Assembly: GCA_008921705.1 (NCBI GenBank)
Contig: VFFE01007583.1
Span: 174,077 to 238,076 of the forward strand
DNA length: 64,000 bases
Direction of reading: 5' to 3'
Source: Burhinus oedicnemus
Taxonomy: Eukaryota > Chordata > Aves > Charadriiformes > Burhinidae
Both the position numbers and the translations under genes were made by a program. Below are positions 37,581-50,200 of this stretch, piece after piece. The notes under the pieces were generated by a model. It searched no databases and was not told where the DNA came from. It saw nothing but the letters and a program-made list of their open reading frames with translations. Each line of letters begins with the position of its first letter. Position 1 is the stretch's first letter.

Positions 37581-40500
37581 ACTGGTCTTGCTGATTGCTT
37601 TACTGATGTTTTTGAATCATGATAGTTAAGAAAAACTTCCATCGTCTTTACAGACCTGTAGTGCTGCTCCTGATTTGCAGATAATTTGTTTTTTGTCTTT
37701 CTAGAGAGCAGTAGTGAGGTTATGAAAGATAGCTTTTATCTTTTTCGAGTTGTGCAATTCTATGTAGGTACTGTTTGAATTATGAAAAAGATTTTTCTTA
37801 TAGTCCAAAGAGATTTAGTAATGATGATGAATGTGATAGTAGATACTTTGCTGTTGAGAGCAGTAGATTGTCTTGTATTTATTTTTTTTCTTGTGCTTTC
37901 TAGCAGCGTAGTACTTCCAAGTAAAGTGAAAAGTGAACTTTTTTGTAGTCTTGATTTGGGGGCAGGGAAAGAGGGGGAGCATTTTACAGCTGACTTCTAA
38001 AAATAATATGTACTTAAAAAATACCCCATGGGCTCAGTCACTCTTGGTCCCTTCCATACACTGCTAGTGTTGGCCTGTGTTGCTTTGAGTCGCTGTCCGC
38101 AAAAGACAGAAGGCAGCAGGAGGCCTGTGAGAGGAAGGTGCTGCTGCGTTGTTTGCATGGCTATACTTGCCAAACTGTTGCTTGGTTGGGGAACAACCTA
38201 TTGATGAAGGCCAAGAAAAGTAAGGGCGTATGCTTTAGGTGTCAGCTGGATCGAAGTAACTGTTACCTTGACAATTTTTTATAAGTTTTGGGGAGATAGT
38301 ATGACAGGAGTGTGTACTTTACACCTGTTAAAGACGTAACTGTGTTTATGGTTTTGCTGATGGTATTATAAATGATGCTTCTGAATCTTACTTTTTTCCT
38401 GACAAATTACATGCGGGAAAAAAACCTTTGGATTGTCTTCAATAAGAAAGATTTATTCAACTGATTATTTCCCTTGCTGTCTTTCTGTGTAAGATAAAGC
38501 CATGGAGACTTACGGAATAAAACTGTGGTGGTTTTGTTGTATGCTCTGGGTTTTTTATGTATTGTTGGTCACTTCAAGACCAACAGGTAGAAGATGTGGT
38601 TTTCTCAGTGTTATAAATCTGTTTTCTCTGGAGTTTCATGGCAGGCTAGTAATTTTCTTTCCGTTTCATGCTTTTCGCTTCACTCCCTTGCTCTGATGTT
38701 TCTGACCATGTGCAGGGTCATACCACTGCGCTGAGCTGGTAGAAAAATAAGCTGACGAAATGGAGTTGGCTGCATACTTTAGGGCAGCTGTATGATTTTG
38801 TGTGTATGGAGGTGTGTCACTAAATAAACAGAAATTAACTGTACAGACTGGGAAGATAATGCATGACTAAAAATATCATACAGTCAATCCATTTTGTGTT
38901 TAGGAAGAGGTGAAAGTGGTAAGTGGGATAAAGAGTGACAATTAGGAATAGGTATTTCATTGTGCATAAGTAGCTCTGCATGATTGCTGTTATTAACATT
39001 AAATGTGTCAGAAGGAAGTTCTTTGAATAATGGGAATCCAAATATTGAGACTTCCTTGAATACAAGACAATTACATTTTGCACTCTGCAAACATTGTGGC
39101 TGGGATCTGGTCAGTGTATCAGAGTGGCTGGCTAAAACTTGTTCAGGTTTAAATAAAAGCTTGGAGTATTGGATTCCCCTGAAAAGTCAATTTTAAAAAA
39201 AACCTTTCTTCATTGTTAGGTGCCACTTACAACAGCTAAGCCACCCACTGTGTGGAGGGTCTGGTGTGTGTGATGACAAAACATTTAGTTGCTGGTAATG
39301 GAGTATAAAACAGGACAGTAAAAATTATTGGCAAGGGAGATCTCTGCCTAGAATCATCCCTATCTAACTTTCATCCTGTGAAATACTTGGAGTTGGTGTG
39401 AGAACTGATTATTAACAGAAGCTGCATGGATTCCAAATTCCAAAATCCTAGCTCCAACAATTTCATTTGAAGTCTGTAGGCTGTTTGTATATACAGTTTA
39501 AAGCCGAAGTAGTCTTCAGTTTTAAATCATGTAGCAGCATAACATCGTATAGAACATTGAAAGCTAATGGCTACTGGTACCCTCAATCTAAGTACTCATA
39601 ACTGCTATTGCAGCATATGCTTTCTTGGTTTTGTTCACCTACATATTCTGTTATTGGTCCAGGTCTCCTGACCCACTTGCTTGTCCACATCAGCAGTGTA
39701 TAGATTTTTTTTTTTTGATTACTTAAGATTCACATCAAGGAGCTGAAAAGGGCACAGTGCATCTTCACCTTGGTTTCTTTTGCCTGTTGTTGGCTAAAAT
39801 GGCTTTTGTTTTAAGTTGGAACCGTGCGAAAATCACCAGCCAGTTCTGTCTGCATACTGTGCCTTAATTTTTGCTCCTGACAGGATATAATGGAAAATCT
39901 AGCTAGACTAGAAACATGTTGAAGAGGTGTAGTTACAGGTAAGACAGTCCTCTCTTTGAACATGCAGTTTAGGGAAGCAAATTTGGAAGCCTTATTGTGA
40001 AGGTCAGAAATGCATAATCAAGCCAATCTAACTTCCTCTACAACAGGAAGCTTGTGGACCAGAGAAAGACATATGTGATACTCTTACAGAGCAAGCTAAG
40101 GAAATATGGCCTAGATAAAAAAAGCTATTTTAGGACGTGTGTAAAATCATTAGGTTAACAGCAGCCAGAGTTTTATTTTTCAGTAGTTCACTTTCAGCAA
40201 GGGAAAGCATATTGTATGGGATTTTGTGTAGCTGTTTCAGCTTACTGTTTTTGTTCATGAACTGGGTAATGGAATAGCATATAGTTATGAAATATGAAGA
40301 CAAAGATGTGCTTGGAAATAAATGCAGGTATGCAAAACTGGGATGGCAATTCAGAAGAAACTTAAATGTTGGCAAAACAGCCTGAAAGAATAGGATATGA
40401 TGTAAAAGAATAAGTGAAATGCTTTACATTTAAGTCAAAATAACATAAAAATAAAAGATGGAGAACAACTGTTTAAGTTGTTCCTGCCACCCCATTCCCC

Positions 40501-41164
40501 ACCCCGATCTAGGACAAGCCATGGATTCTGAAATGAGAGTTAACAACGTAGCATTGTTCAGAAAGAAGAGGGGGGGGATGTGTTTTGGCATGAATAAGTG
40601 GTGGTATAATCTGGAGGACGTGTAGACTTGAGCCTTCCGCTCTGTTCTGTATTGTAAGGTTAAAGTACTGTATCAATTTTGGCCATTGTATATCATGAAA
40701 GATGTAGGCACAGTTAATTTGTCTCTGGAGGATACTGGTAATGACTGGCAATTTAGGAAAGATGGTATGTGCAGAAAGAATGATTGAATTGGCATTTTTG
40801 TAACCCAAAGAAAAGATCAAGGGAAATAATAAGCTTTTAAGTGTGTGGAAGTTCACTACAAAAAAGCAAACATCTGCCCTTGGCAGATGTGCCTTGCTTG
40901 CTAATGGCAACACGGGCCATTCTCTGTGTCCTGCTCTCATTGTTTGCTTTTTGTTTGTGTGTTTTATAAGAGCTATTTCTGTCCAGTGTCTGGACAGCAC
41001 TGAACGAAGAGCCTGTTGTTTTAGGATCCTTTGAAGAAATATATAAATTAGCAAAATTGCTAAAAGGTGGATCTTCATCTAACCAGACCAGTGCATAGAT
41101 AGATACTTCAGTTAAAATTCTTGAGCAGATAGAAGAAAACTTGCTCCCAGATTTAGCAGCCACT

Positions 41165-41275
41165 TCATCAGTAATGGACTGGTTTCCCCATCTGTAAAAA
41201 TGGGTCATGTTCTCCACCTCTGTAAGGCACTTGAGTTTTACTGAAGAAAAGTGATACAAAAAAAGCTAATTTAGC
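41165..41275 (-). repeat. MIR-like SINE fragment
   Basis: The + strand reads 'GGTTTCCCCATCTGTAAAAATGGG', then 'CTCCACCTCTGTAAGGCACTTGAG', then 'TTTACTGAAGAAAAGTGATAC'. This is the familiar phrase 'GTTTCCCCATCTGTAAAATGGGG ... TGTAAAGCACTTTGAG ... GATGAAAAGTGCTAT' of ancient MIR-type SINEs. Orientation is assigned from the mammalian MIR convention and may be reversed for a reptile-specific relative. It overlaps the end of a 140-codon minus-strand open frame, which is therefore not a gene. Confidence 0.6.
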
Positions 41276-41289
41276 ATAAGCAACACTGA

Positions 41290-41305
41290 TTTTTTTTTTT
41301 TTTTT
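41290..41305. repeat. Poly-T run (16)
   Basis: Sixteen T just after the MIR-like fragment at 41,165-41,275. It may be a remnant of the SINE's A-rich end or unrelated. Confidence 0.9.
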
Positions 41306-42381
41306 GGTGTATTGCATGTTACAGTGCAATGTGTAGAGCCTAGTCATACATATCATAGAAGTCTGTGTGTTTAAACTTCTTGAAGGCTGTGACTAATTTG
41401 CTTTGATAAAAGCGGTTGGGTCTCTTCAGAATTATGTCATAATCTCTTAATATTTAACACTTTTAGAAAGGTAACAATCATGTGATTTATGTTAGGTGTA
41501 CTGCGGTATGTCTTGGCTCATCTTGTGAATCTGTATTTTTCTGGCCCTTTGAAACTTTCATTATTTTTTTTTCAGATTGGGTAAAAATTGGTCTTACTTC
41601 TGGGAGATCCTTAGCCAGTTCTTTTAAAATTCAGACAGTAAACCACTTCTGTGGATATGAAACTACTTCCTATTCCTGTTCTGTCAGCATGCTTTATCAG
41701 TATTTTGGTAATCTGTCTTCAAATGGAGAACAAAATTAGGAGTTGAGGCATTTTCCCTTTCTACTTTGATATGCAAAAAAAAATGAGAAACTGCCAAGTA
41801 TTATACTTACTTCAGCTGCCTCAGTACTGGGGTAATAATTTGTTTCAGAATAAGCAGTTGATAAACATCTTTTTTTATCACTGCCAATCTTAGTCTTCCT
41901 CACCATGTATTTCCTCCATACTGTCTTGTTGTTATAGTGTCAGCATCTTATTTTTTCTCCCTTGTACCTAATTTTTCATCTGGACAGGCAACACATAAAG
42001 CTAACAGTTTAAACAGGTAGAGCAATAAACTTGAATAACTTTGTAGGCTTATATCTAATATAGCAAATACAACACATAAGCTCATAATACGTGGCAAATA
42101 TTGCTTAAGTGTAGGCAAGTTGCAATTGCATTAAAAATTGAAAAAAAAATTACTTGTCTGCGAAGATATTTTGTTTACTTTTCAGCTACTTAGAATTTCC
42201 TTCAGAAATTGCTGTATTAATGGGGTAGAGGAAGAAATTTGAAGTAATTCATTCAATATTGCTAAAATGTTAACAGATAACACTTGGAAAGGCTCAGGCA
42301 TAATTTTTCAGGTGTAATTTTGTTTTTTAGAAGTGAAAAAACATTACTTAAGCATCAGGTCTGTCTTAATTTAATAATATC

Positions 42382-42397
42382 TTTTTTTTTTTTTTTT
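42382..42397. repeat. Poly-T run (16)
   Basis: Sixteen T after an AT-rich TTAATAATAT stretch; no attached repeat recognised. Confidence 0.9.
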
Positions 42398-44213
42398 ACA
42401 AAAGCTGTCATTATCAATGCTAATGTTAAACTCGGGGGTGAGAGATAAAAGAATGTAAAAAAACCCCCTACCTCTATAAATTACAATACGTAAGGGAAAA
42501 CTTAGTCCATGAGAATGATCATCTGGGGAGCTGCTCGTGTGAGTGTGTGCTGTTGAGGAGGCTGTTTTCTAGCCTTATCAAGAACAATTCATAGTTTGTT
42601 GTGCTAAGTGTTCATGATTGGATAGAGGACGACATATATAGAACTCAAAAATAGATAACTGCTTATTTGGGAGGACAGGCAGTCCTCCCACTCAAATCAT
42701 ATCATCTGAAAGGCTAAAAAATTTTGATGACTTGTTCCACCTCTCCACTCTACCCTGCATATGTTGTTTTCTTCTCAGGCTCAGTTCGCTGCCTCTTTTT
42801 AGAAGCAATCTTTTGGCTCCTTCTCCCTTGCACAGGATTTTTGAGTTTTAAATGCTGGAAAACTTCCCTGCCCTTCCTTTTCCACCTCAAGCTGTGCCAC
42901 AATTGAGTGGGGAACTTATTTGAATTTCTGTTGTTCTTCTAGGGCAGCCTTAAGACCTTGTGGATGGAACACCTCTTGTGCTTCTACGTTCATGTCAGAA
43001 TGGCCTAGGCCAATCTGTTGCTCTATGGTTCCTACCACAGGCGCTCTACAGCAATACGTTGGGATTTTGCCACCAGTGCTAGTGGACCATCCAGATGGCT
43101 GTAAACCTGCAGAAGAGGTTAGTACAAAATGCGATCCAGGAATTTTTGATGCTTTGGGTCAGGTCTGTCTTCTTGGATGTATCTTAGAGCAAAGGGAGCA
43201 CTTGGATACTGCACATATGACAAAGTAGTAGCATTGCATATTCCATATTTCTCTGCTCCTTCAGAGTTCTGGTGGACCAGTTCAGTTGTCTGCAGCTATT
43301 AAACAAGTGTCCATAATAATCCCTTTAGATATTAGCACGAACCTAATTTATCGGTTACTGTGGTTGTTTCTGGGTATTGGTAAGTACAATATCCAAGTGG
43401 GTAAAGCACACCAGTTTTAGTTCTCCTAAACTTACCTTTACTTAATATATCATATCATCTTGAAAAGAGTGATCTCGGCCAATGAGCTGGAATTCAGATC
43501 AGCTTTCCATCCAGCTGAACTAAGAAAGCCTGGTTTTCATTTTCTATGTTTCTACGGTAAACACAGTTCCTTTAAAGCATTCTTGTCAGACAAGAGATGA
43601 CTTATTAAACTACGACTGTGTAGTCACTGGCTGCCCAATGAGGTGTTTAACAGCTAAGTTCTTGTCAAGCCTTCTCTCTGTGTGCATATCCCACTTGCAA
43701 CTGTTTTTTTTAAGTTTGATTGAAACAAGATGGAGAACCAAAATTTAACGGCACAGATGGGCAAAGATGTGTTAGGACAAGTCTGTTTCCTTTGGCAGAA
43801 AAAATAAACCAGTTCCGTTGTAATTAGTGTGTTAAATGTTGTCCTCCACTTGATATCCTTGGTATTGACATTTTGTGCTTATTTTTCACCTCGATTTTTT
43901 TATTTCCTGCAAACCTGTTAGCACCTTTTATAAGGTTAGTTTTCACAGACCGAGTTCTGAAAAACTCATTGGGGTCGACTTTGAAGTACAGGTTCAGTGG
44001 GGGGAAAAAGAGAAAAGCTTGTTTCAGGTTTAAGTGGATCCTTTTCCAGTCAACTTCAAAAGATCTTAATCTGGCATGTACTCTTGAATTCAGTGCTTAA
44101 AAATTATAGCTTGAACAAGCACTGGTTTAGGGGAGAGGGAAAATATATCCAAAATTACTATCTAATACTGTTAAATAATAGTAGAGGCTACTCAGAATAA
44201 AAAATTTAGGGTC

Positions 44214-44225
44214 AAAAAAAAAAAA
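44214..44225. repeat. Poly-A run (12)
   Basis: Twelve A in an AT-rich stretch of intron 1; no attached repeat recognised. Confidence 0.85.
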
Positions 44226-47200
44226 GAGGCAGAGCAAATTTTTTTATTTCTGGATTTACTGCTTATGGCCTCTCAAGCTGTAGATCCACTGATATTTCTT
44301 TCACTGTAGCCCAGCCACCTCTTCTGTGGTTGTTGACTCTAATGGCGAGTTTAATGATGTAACAGACTGGGGGCGGGGAGGGGGGGATATGTGATTAGTC
44401 TGCATTTTTTGGTCTGGGTCTGCACTGGGAGACTGGTGTGGCTGAAAAAACCACAATTGTTCTTAGTTATTTTTCAGTTGTATCGGTTCCCTGATTTTCT
44501 TCATTGCTGTGTAAATTTTTGCTGGCAAAGCAGACGGCTGGCATGTTGGAATGAGAGAGAAGCTGGAGTAGCAACTACTTACGCAGTAATGTGTTGGTGA
44601 ATCTTTAACCATGTAGTTTGGCTTCTCAGGCATGTCTACTCTCTCTTATTGTAAAGATTCTAGTATCTTCAGAGAAGGTGAAAATCTTTCAGAAAAGTTA
44701 CTGAAAAATAATTTAAAATGAATTGAAGCACAGAATTTTAAGAGATTTTAAAAGTATCTGATTTAAATTAAAAAAAAAGTGATTCTATTAATGAAATGCC
44801 AAGGTCTCCAATTAATGTATAGCTGAATTTGCAAAACAGTTCCATCATATTTCCTTTTTTTAATGTTTTCTGACACATTAACTCTTTTTATGGTGACCTG
44901 TTGCTCTCTTGGCTTCTAATCAAGTATGAATTTTGAATTGTAAGAAAGCTTAAGTTGCTACCATCTTTATATCTTCAAAAATGATGTGTCAAATTAAAAA
45001 CATTAACTGGTATTTACAAAGTGACTGACAACTTCTGCAAAAAGTGGCAAAGTAATATTTGAGTATTTGAAGAAACTTAAGTAATTTAGTAAAGTTTAAT
45101 ACATAACTGCCATACCTAATGTTACACTGATTGTTTTCTCTATGCAACTATGCAGAAAACTGTTAGCATCAATCTTATAGATAACTGGAAAAAAGTGAGC
45201 TCTTTCAAGCAATAATCTTTCTGCCTTAAATTACATACCACACTCTTCAGATTTCTCTGGACTGCTGCACAGTGCAACAAATAACAAATTCTAAATTTTA
45301 TTTCCTTTTTTCCCCTTACTGATGCGATGCCTATATCTTGATATGGGTATTTTACTTAAATTTACCAAACCTTTTTCATATTAGGCTGAAAACTTACAGG
45401 TTAAGCCAGATGGAATACTTTTTTTGGAATCACTAGCTGTAAGAGTGTAGTCCTGAAATTTAACATGTAAGTGAATCTGCTGTTTTTCTTCTAGAGAGTT
45501 AAGAAATAAAATCCAGCAACATTGGAAAAGCATTTATTATGGAATGCTGAAAATGTAGCATTTTCCTGTGAAAACTACTTTGTTTAAATACTTCCATGAT
45601 CAATTTTTTGCAGTCTTATTGATTTTTGTTTTTCTAGCACTTCCTTTTACAAAGGAGCTCAAAACACGATAGGTTTGTTCTTATTTTAAAAAAGTACAGA
45701 TTTTTGAAGCCATTAACAAAACCGGATCGCTGTTTTCTATAGAACTTATCGTTTCCATACTACTGCTTTTGATTAAATGTGAACTTGAATGTCAATTTTT
45801 TTATTTTTCAATGAAGTTGAAAGTTGGGAAGAGTGCTCAGTGATTCTGTTCAACCTTTGGAAATCCAAACTGGAATTTCCTGCACAAATGCTGTGATTAC
45901 AGTGACTTGATAGGGTTAGCCAAGAGCTTCTTTAAATTTATATCCACATGTTTGATGCAGACTTTTTTCTTTCTTGTTACATTTTCTCTCATTAATAATG
46001 GTCTGCTTTTTATAATGGTGTGTCCAGAGTGCAAAAGGAAGTTCATTCTGAAAAACGGCAAAACTATGTTCTTTGTCACACTTGGCTGGATTTAAATGCA
46101 ACATGCTCGTGGTCTCAACATCCATACTTTTGTATTTTTAAGTTTCAGCAAACCAAGTTTAGCTAGTGCATTAACTTTTTTTTTCTCAATTGTTTGAAAG
46201 TACTACTCTAATGAGTATAAGGAGGTTTAAAATATTTACTGTAGTATTGGAAATGAGTCTGAGAAGTCTTCAATATAGCCAGAGTTTTGTTTGTCTGGAA
46301 ATACTAGCAAACGAAGTCTTGGTTTCTAAATATTTTTTATAAGGTTATCTAATATATCTAGGGGGGCAGGGGAGAGGATGAAGGTGTTCACAATGAAATT
46401 CATAGGCTAGATTTCTTGTCCTTTTTAGTCTTAGTTTTTTTCTGTATAGTCTCAGTATTCTGCAACTAAAAGTGATTTTATTCTGCTGGGTGGCCATATA
46501 TGCTTTTTGTTTGACATCAAATTTCTGCCAGCCTTTCATGACTATTCAGTTGGACTTTTTGGGGTTTTTTGTCTACCAATCTAGCTTTGTCATGTATTCA
46601 TGTTTCTAGGGACTGCTAATATAAAGATGGTTTCATTTATTTGCATTAGGACTGGCACATGACTTGGGTGGGTCAAACTGAGTTCTTTCCCCTCCACTTA
46701 ATGGAATGCAGAAGCTCTGCCTGCTGATAACTTATAATGAGCTAGGTGTATGCCCATGGTCAATTTAAATTCCTATGCTTAGTTCCATCTTTTATAATTG
46801 TCTACTTTTACAGTTACAGAAAGATATATGTGACGGATATGTGAATACTGTGTGCTCCAGGTTTTTTGAAACATATGGGCAGCTGTGTATTTCTTAAACA
46901 GGTGGGGTTTTAACTTCTCCCTCTCCTCCTTTTATTATGTAGTCTTGATTCCAGCAGCAACAAAAAAGCATTTTTTCATCTTGTCTCTGCTTCATCTGTT
47001 ATCTTCATTTTTGTTTATATGGTAGCAACCCAGGAGATGTAGATGTAAGAGCAGTGAGGAAAGGAGAATGCATCCATCTGCTTGCATGGAACAGAATTGA
47101 TCAGAGCTTCTGCCTGCCTGAGAGTTAAGGATAGTTTACTTGCTTGAATATCAAAGCAGAAAATGCAGTGAAAACGAAAGGGAGAGTAGACTTTCATTGT

Positions 47201-50200
47201 GAGAATATCCCAAAATGTGAAACTAGCCTTTGCAGCAGCTCAAAACAGACAGTACTGATACTTCTGTAATTTCTCTTGGACTGTCAGTCATCACAGGTTA
47301 AACGGATGAGAAGAAAAACCTGTTAACAAACCCCTTGATTTCTTTACCATTCTTCATTTTACTTGAGATAATATAATTCACCATGTGTTAAGTAATTGTC
47401 ATCCTTATTTTATCAAGTTATATTTCTTAATTTTTTACGTGTTCATGTTTAGTCACATGCATTTTCCTATTCAGCAGTTTTTAACTTGGTATCTGCCTGT
47501 ATTTGATTTGCCAGCAAGTTCTGCAGTTATTCTAGGCAGAATTCATCCAGCTTCTCTGGGATAAAACACCCTATGGCCCCAGCATGTAACATCAATTTTT
47601 CTTTACCTGCATTGTTTTCAAAGCTTTTCTTCCAGAATGCTTACAATCTTTTTTAATATTTTCCCCATATAATGAAGGTAGAGGAAAAAATGTTCTTTGA
47701 ATATATTTGGTATTTCTTCAAGCTCCCCTTCTGGATTTTTAATCTACAATAGAAAGTTTTCAGGATTAGATGTTTCTGCAGTTATTCACGTAAGCGTGGT
47801 TGAATCTGTTCACTGCAATTTACCCTGTGTTTCCAGAAATCTCCTTTATAATCTTTGTTCTAATTAGCTGACTCTGCTTTTCTTTAATTCAAATTCTTGC
47901 CCATTAGTGATTCATCCTTAATGATGACTATTTGCCTGTGTAATTTTCTGCCGTCTTTAAAAGTGTTTGAAGAATTAATGAACAATTTTATTCCACTCTA
48001 GCTTTTGGCTTTGATACATATCTAAAGAATAATCAGAAGCTTTATGAAGGTTGGATATTTTAGAACATTTGAGACTTAGCTTGCAAGATTTAACAATTTC
48101 TCCTAACATATGAGGAAGGCTTCAAGATTGTCTTGTAAAAGACTTATTCACTGGATTGTTCATTGTCTGCTTAGGTCTTTGTCTATGAAGAATGTGTAGC
48201 TAGCTTGGTGACGGTGAATTCTTCTGACCTTTAAGTAGTCAAAGATTTCTCCTTGAAATTTATGATTCTTTAATACTGACACCTGAGTTGCTAGTTTTCT
48301 TTTCTTCTATCTTAATAGCAGAACAGAGAGTAAATTCTAACCCCCTTTGTGTCCATCAGTGTTTTCAAGAAGAATCTGCTTATTTCCTCAAAATACTTCA
48401 AAAGCAAATGCAGCCTGACATTTTTAACTGTTGACATGTGCAGACTGAAGGAAGTATCATCTGCAGAAAATTCTATTGAGTATTTGACGCATCTGTATGA
48501 AGAGTGATCTATTGATAAGGATAGTATTCATTTTAGTTCAGTCTCAGCTGGTAAAAACTGAGTTTGCAGTTTGACACTTAAATGTAGAACTTTTCAAAAA
48601 TTTTGGAAGTAAATTTGATTTTCTGGACTATGCAGAAACATTATAAAGGAAGATGGAAAATATGAGCATTGAGAATACGGAACGGCTTATTGTGTTTTTA
48701 CTTCTGCATAGTCTAATCTAGTGCATACGATTTCTTAAAGAAGATTGCTTGCAATAGTAAATTTTTTTTCAGCAGGAATTCTAAGTTTAAAAGAAGTCCT
48801 GTCAGCTAGCCTGTTCTACTTATAGCTCGTCTTACACCTGTCAGATGATTTAAAAATAGTCTTTGGAATGTGTGACTTCTTGATTATTAGAAACTCTTGA
48901 CTGCTTGCATGCATTTGATCTTAGTGAACATACGCCTTGTAAGGCCAAGTAGGCTTTTGTCTAGAAGCCTTCATGCTGTGTTACATCATGTCACAAGCCT
49001 GAGTATCTAAAATATGTGGAGGTGTTTACCGGTTTTTGTTGCAGACAGCAAATAGTATACTAATAGCCTAACCTCTACTACTGTGACACAATCCCGTTGT
49101 AATATAAATTCTGGGTAGTTCAGCTTTTTATCTCTTAAAAGAGCCTTGGATTTGGCATTGAGCTCTGATAGGGAAGCTAAAATTACTTAGTTTTAAAAAA
49201 AATGTTTCTTCTGAGTACTGGAGAACTTGCAAGGTCTGTAGCTCACATGACAAAATTGTTTTTCTTGAGGAAGTGGAGGTCTTCACTTAGAACACCTGTG
49301 CTGATGTGATCCGAATTTTCCTCTTCCAGCCCTGTAGCATTGGGATTGGAAGACCAGCTGGCACAGCTCTTCAGGGATTTATTAAAGATTGGAGTCGGTT
49401 TATAGCTCTGGGATGCTGATGGGCAGGAGTGTTGCTGTACTGAAAAAGCTAAGTGCTGGGTCATCAACTGTGAATCTTCCAGAAAGAAAAACCAAAGAAA
49501 ATCCCACCTCAGGCCTCTGTGAAGGGTAGCAGAAGGCTCAAAGAGATCTTACTGGTGCATCTTCAGGTGTTAATTATTATATGCTGGAGATTTATGAGCC
49601 TGGTGACATTAAAATCCTCTCTTGCTGCTGTTAATAACAAAAGCTTTTCACTCGTGAATTGCTCATTGTCTTCATGCTGCCTGCGATACTCACTGATGAA
49701 AATACTGTCTGTATTCTCTAGCTGGCTGTTACTCTTAAGTCAAGCACGCTGAGTAGCCCTCCCAGAGTGTGTATGTGAAGTAGCTGTGGCTTTGAAGAGG
49801 AATGTTTGCTCTCTGTCAGCATCTAAGGTGTCAGTAGCCCAATTTAAGACTGCAGTTGTTTCAGGAGAAGAAATAACTGTCTATCAGCTTATAAATCTGC
49901 TTTCCTAAAAGGACTGCCTATTCTGTAGCTGTCAGGAGAAGCAATATCTGCTGTTCAATATAAGAAGGAAAAGATTTGAAAAACAGTGGTTTGAACTTGT
50001 CTGCCAGTACTGTAATACCCAATAACTGAATGCCTGTGCAAAAACTTACTGCTATTAGCTTCAAGGTACTATATATCTGTGTATTCATTTTGTTACGTGT
50101 TGTAATTAAATTGAACTAATGATATACTCCTAATATTTGAAGCAGTACTCTAAGAAGATGTATAGGTTTTTTGTATAGGATTGGCAATATTGAGTAATGT

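Noticed and set aside
40509..41259. Longest open frames in the window (189 and 140 codons, minus strand)
   Set aside because: They overlap each other in different frames, show no recognisable domain, and the 140-codon frame runs into the MIR-like SINE fragment at 41,165-41,275. Most likely chance absence of stops.
42920..43228. 102-codon + strand frame (Cys/Pro-rich)
   Set aside because: Considered as a CR1 or gene remnant, but no ordered match to either could be sustained; treated as chance.
47280..48300. T-rich stretch considered as an antisense LINE
   Set aside because: A few words resemble old CR1 pol complement, but they do not occur in a convincing order.
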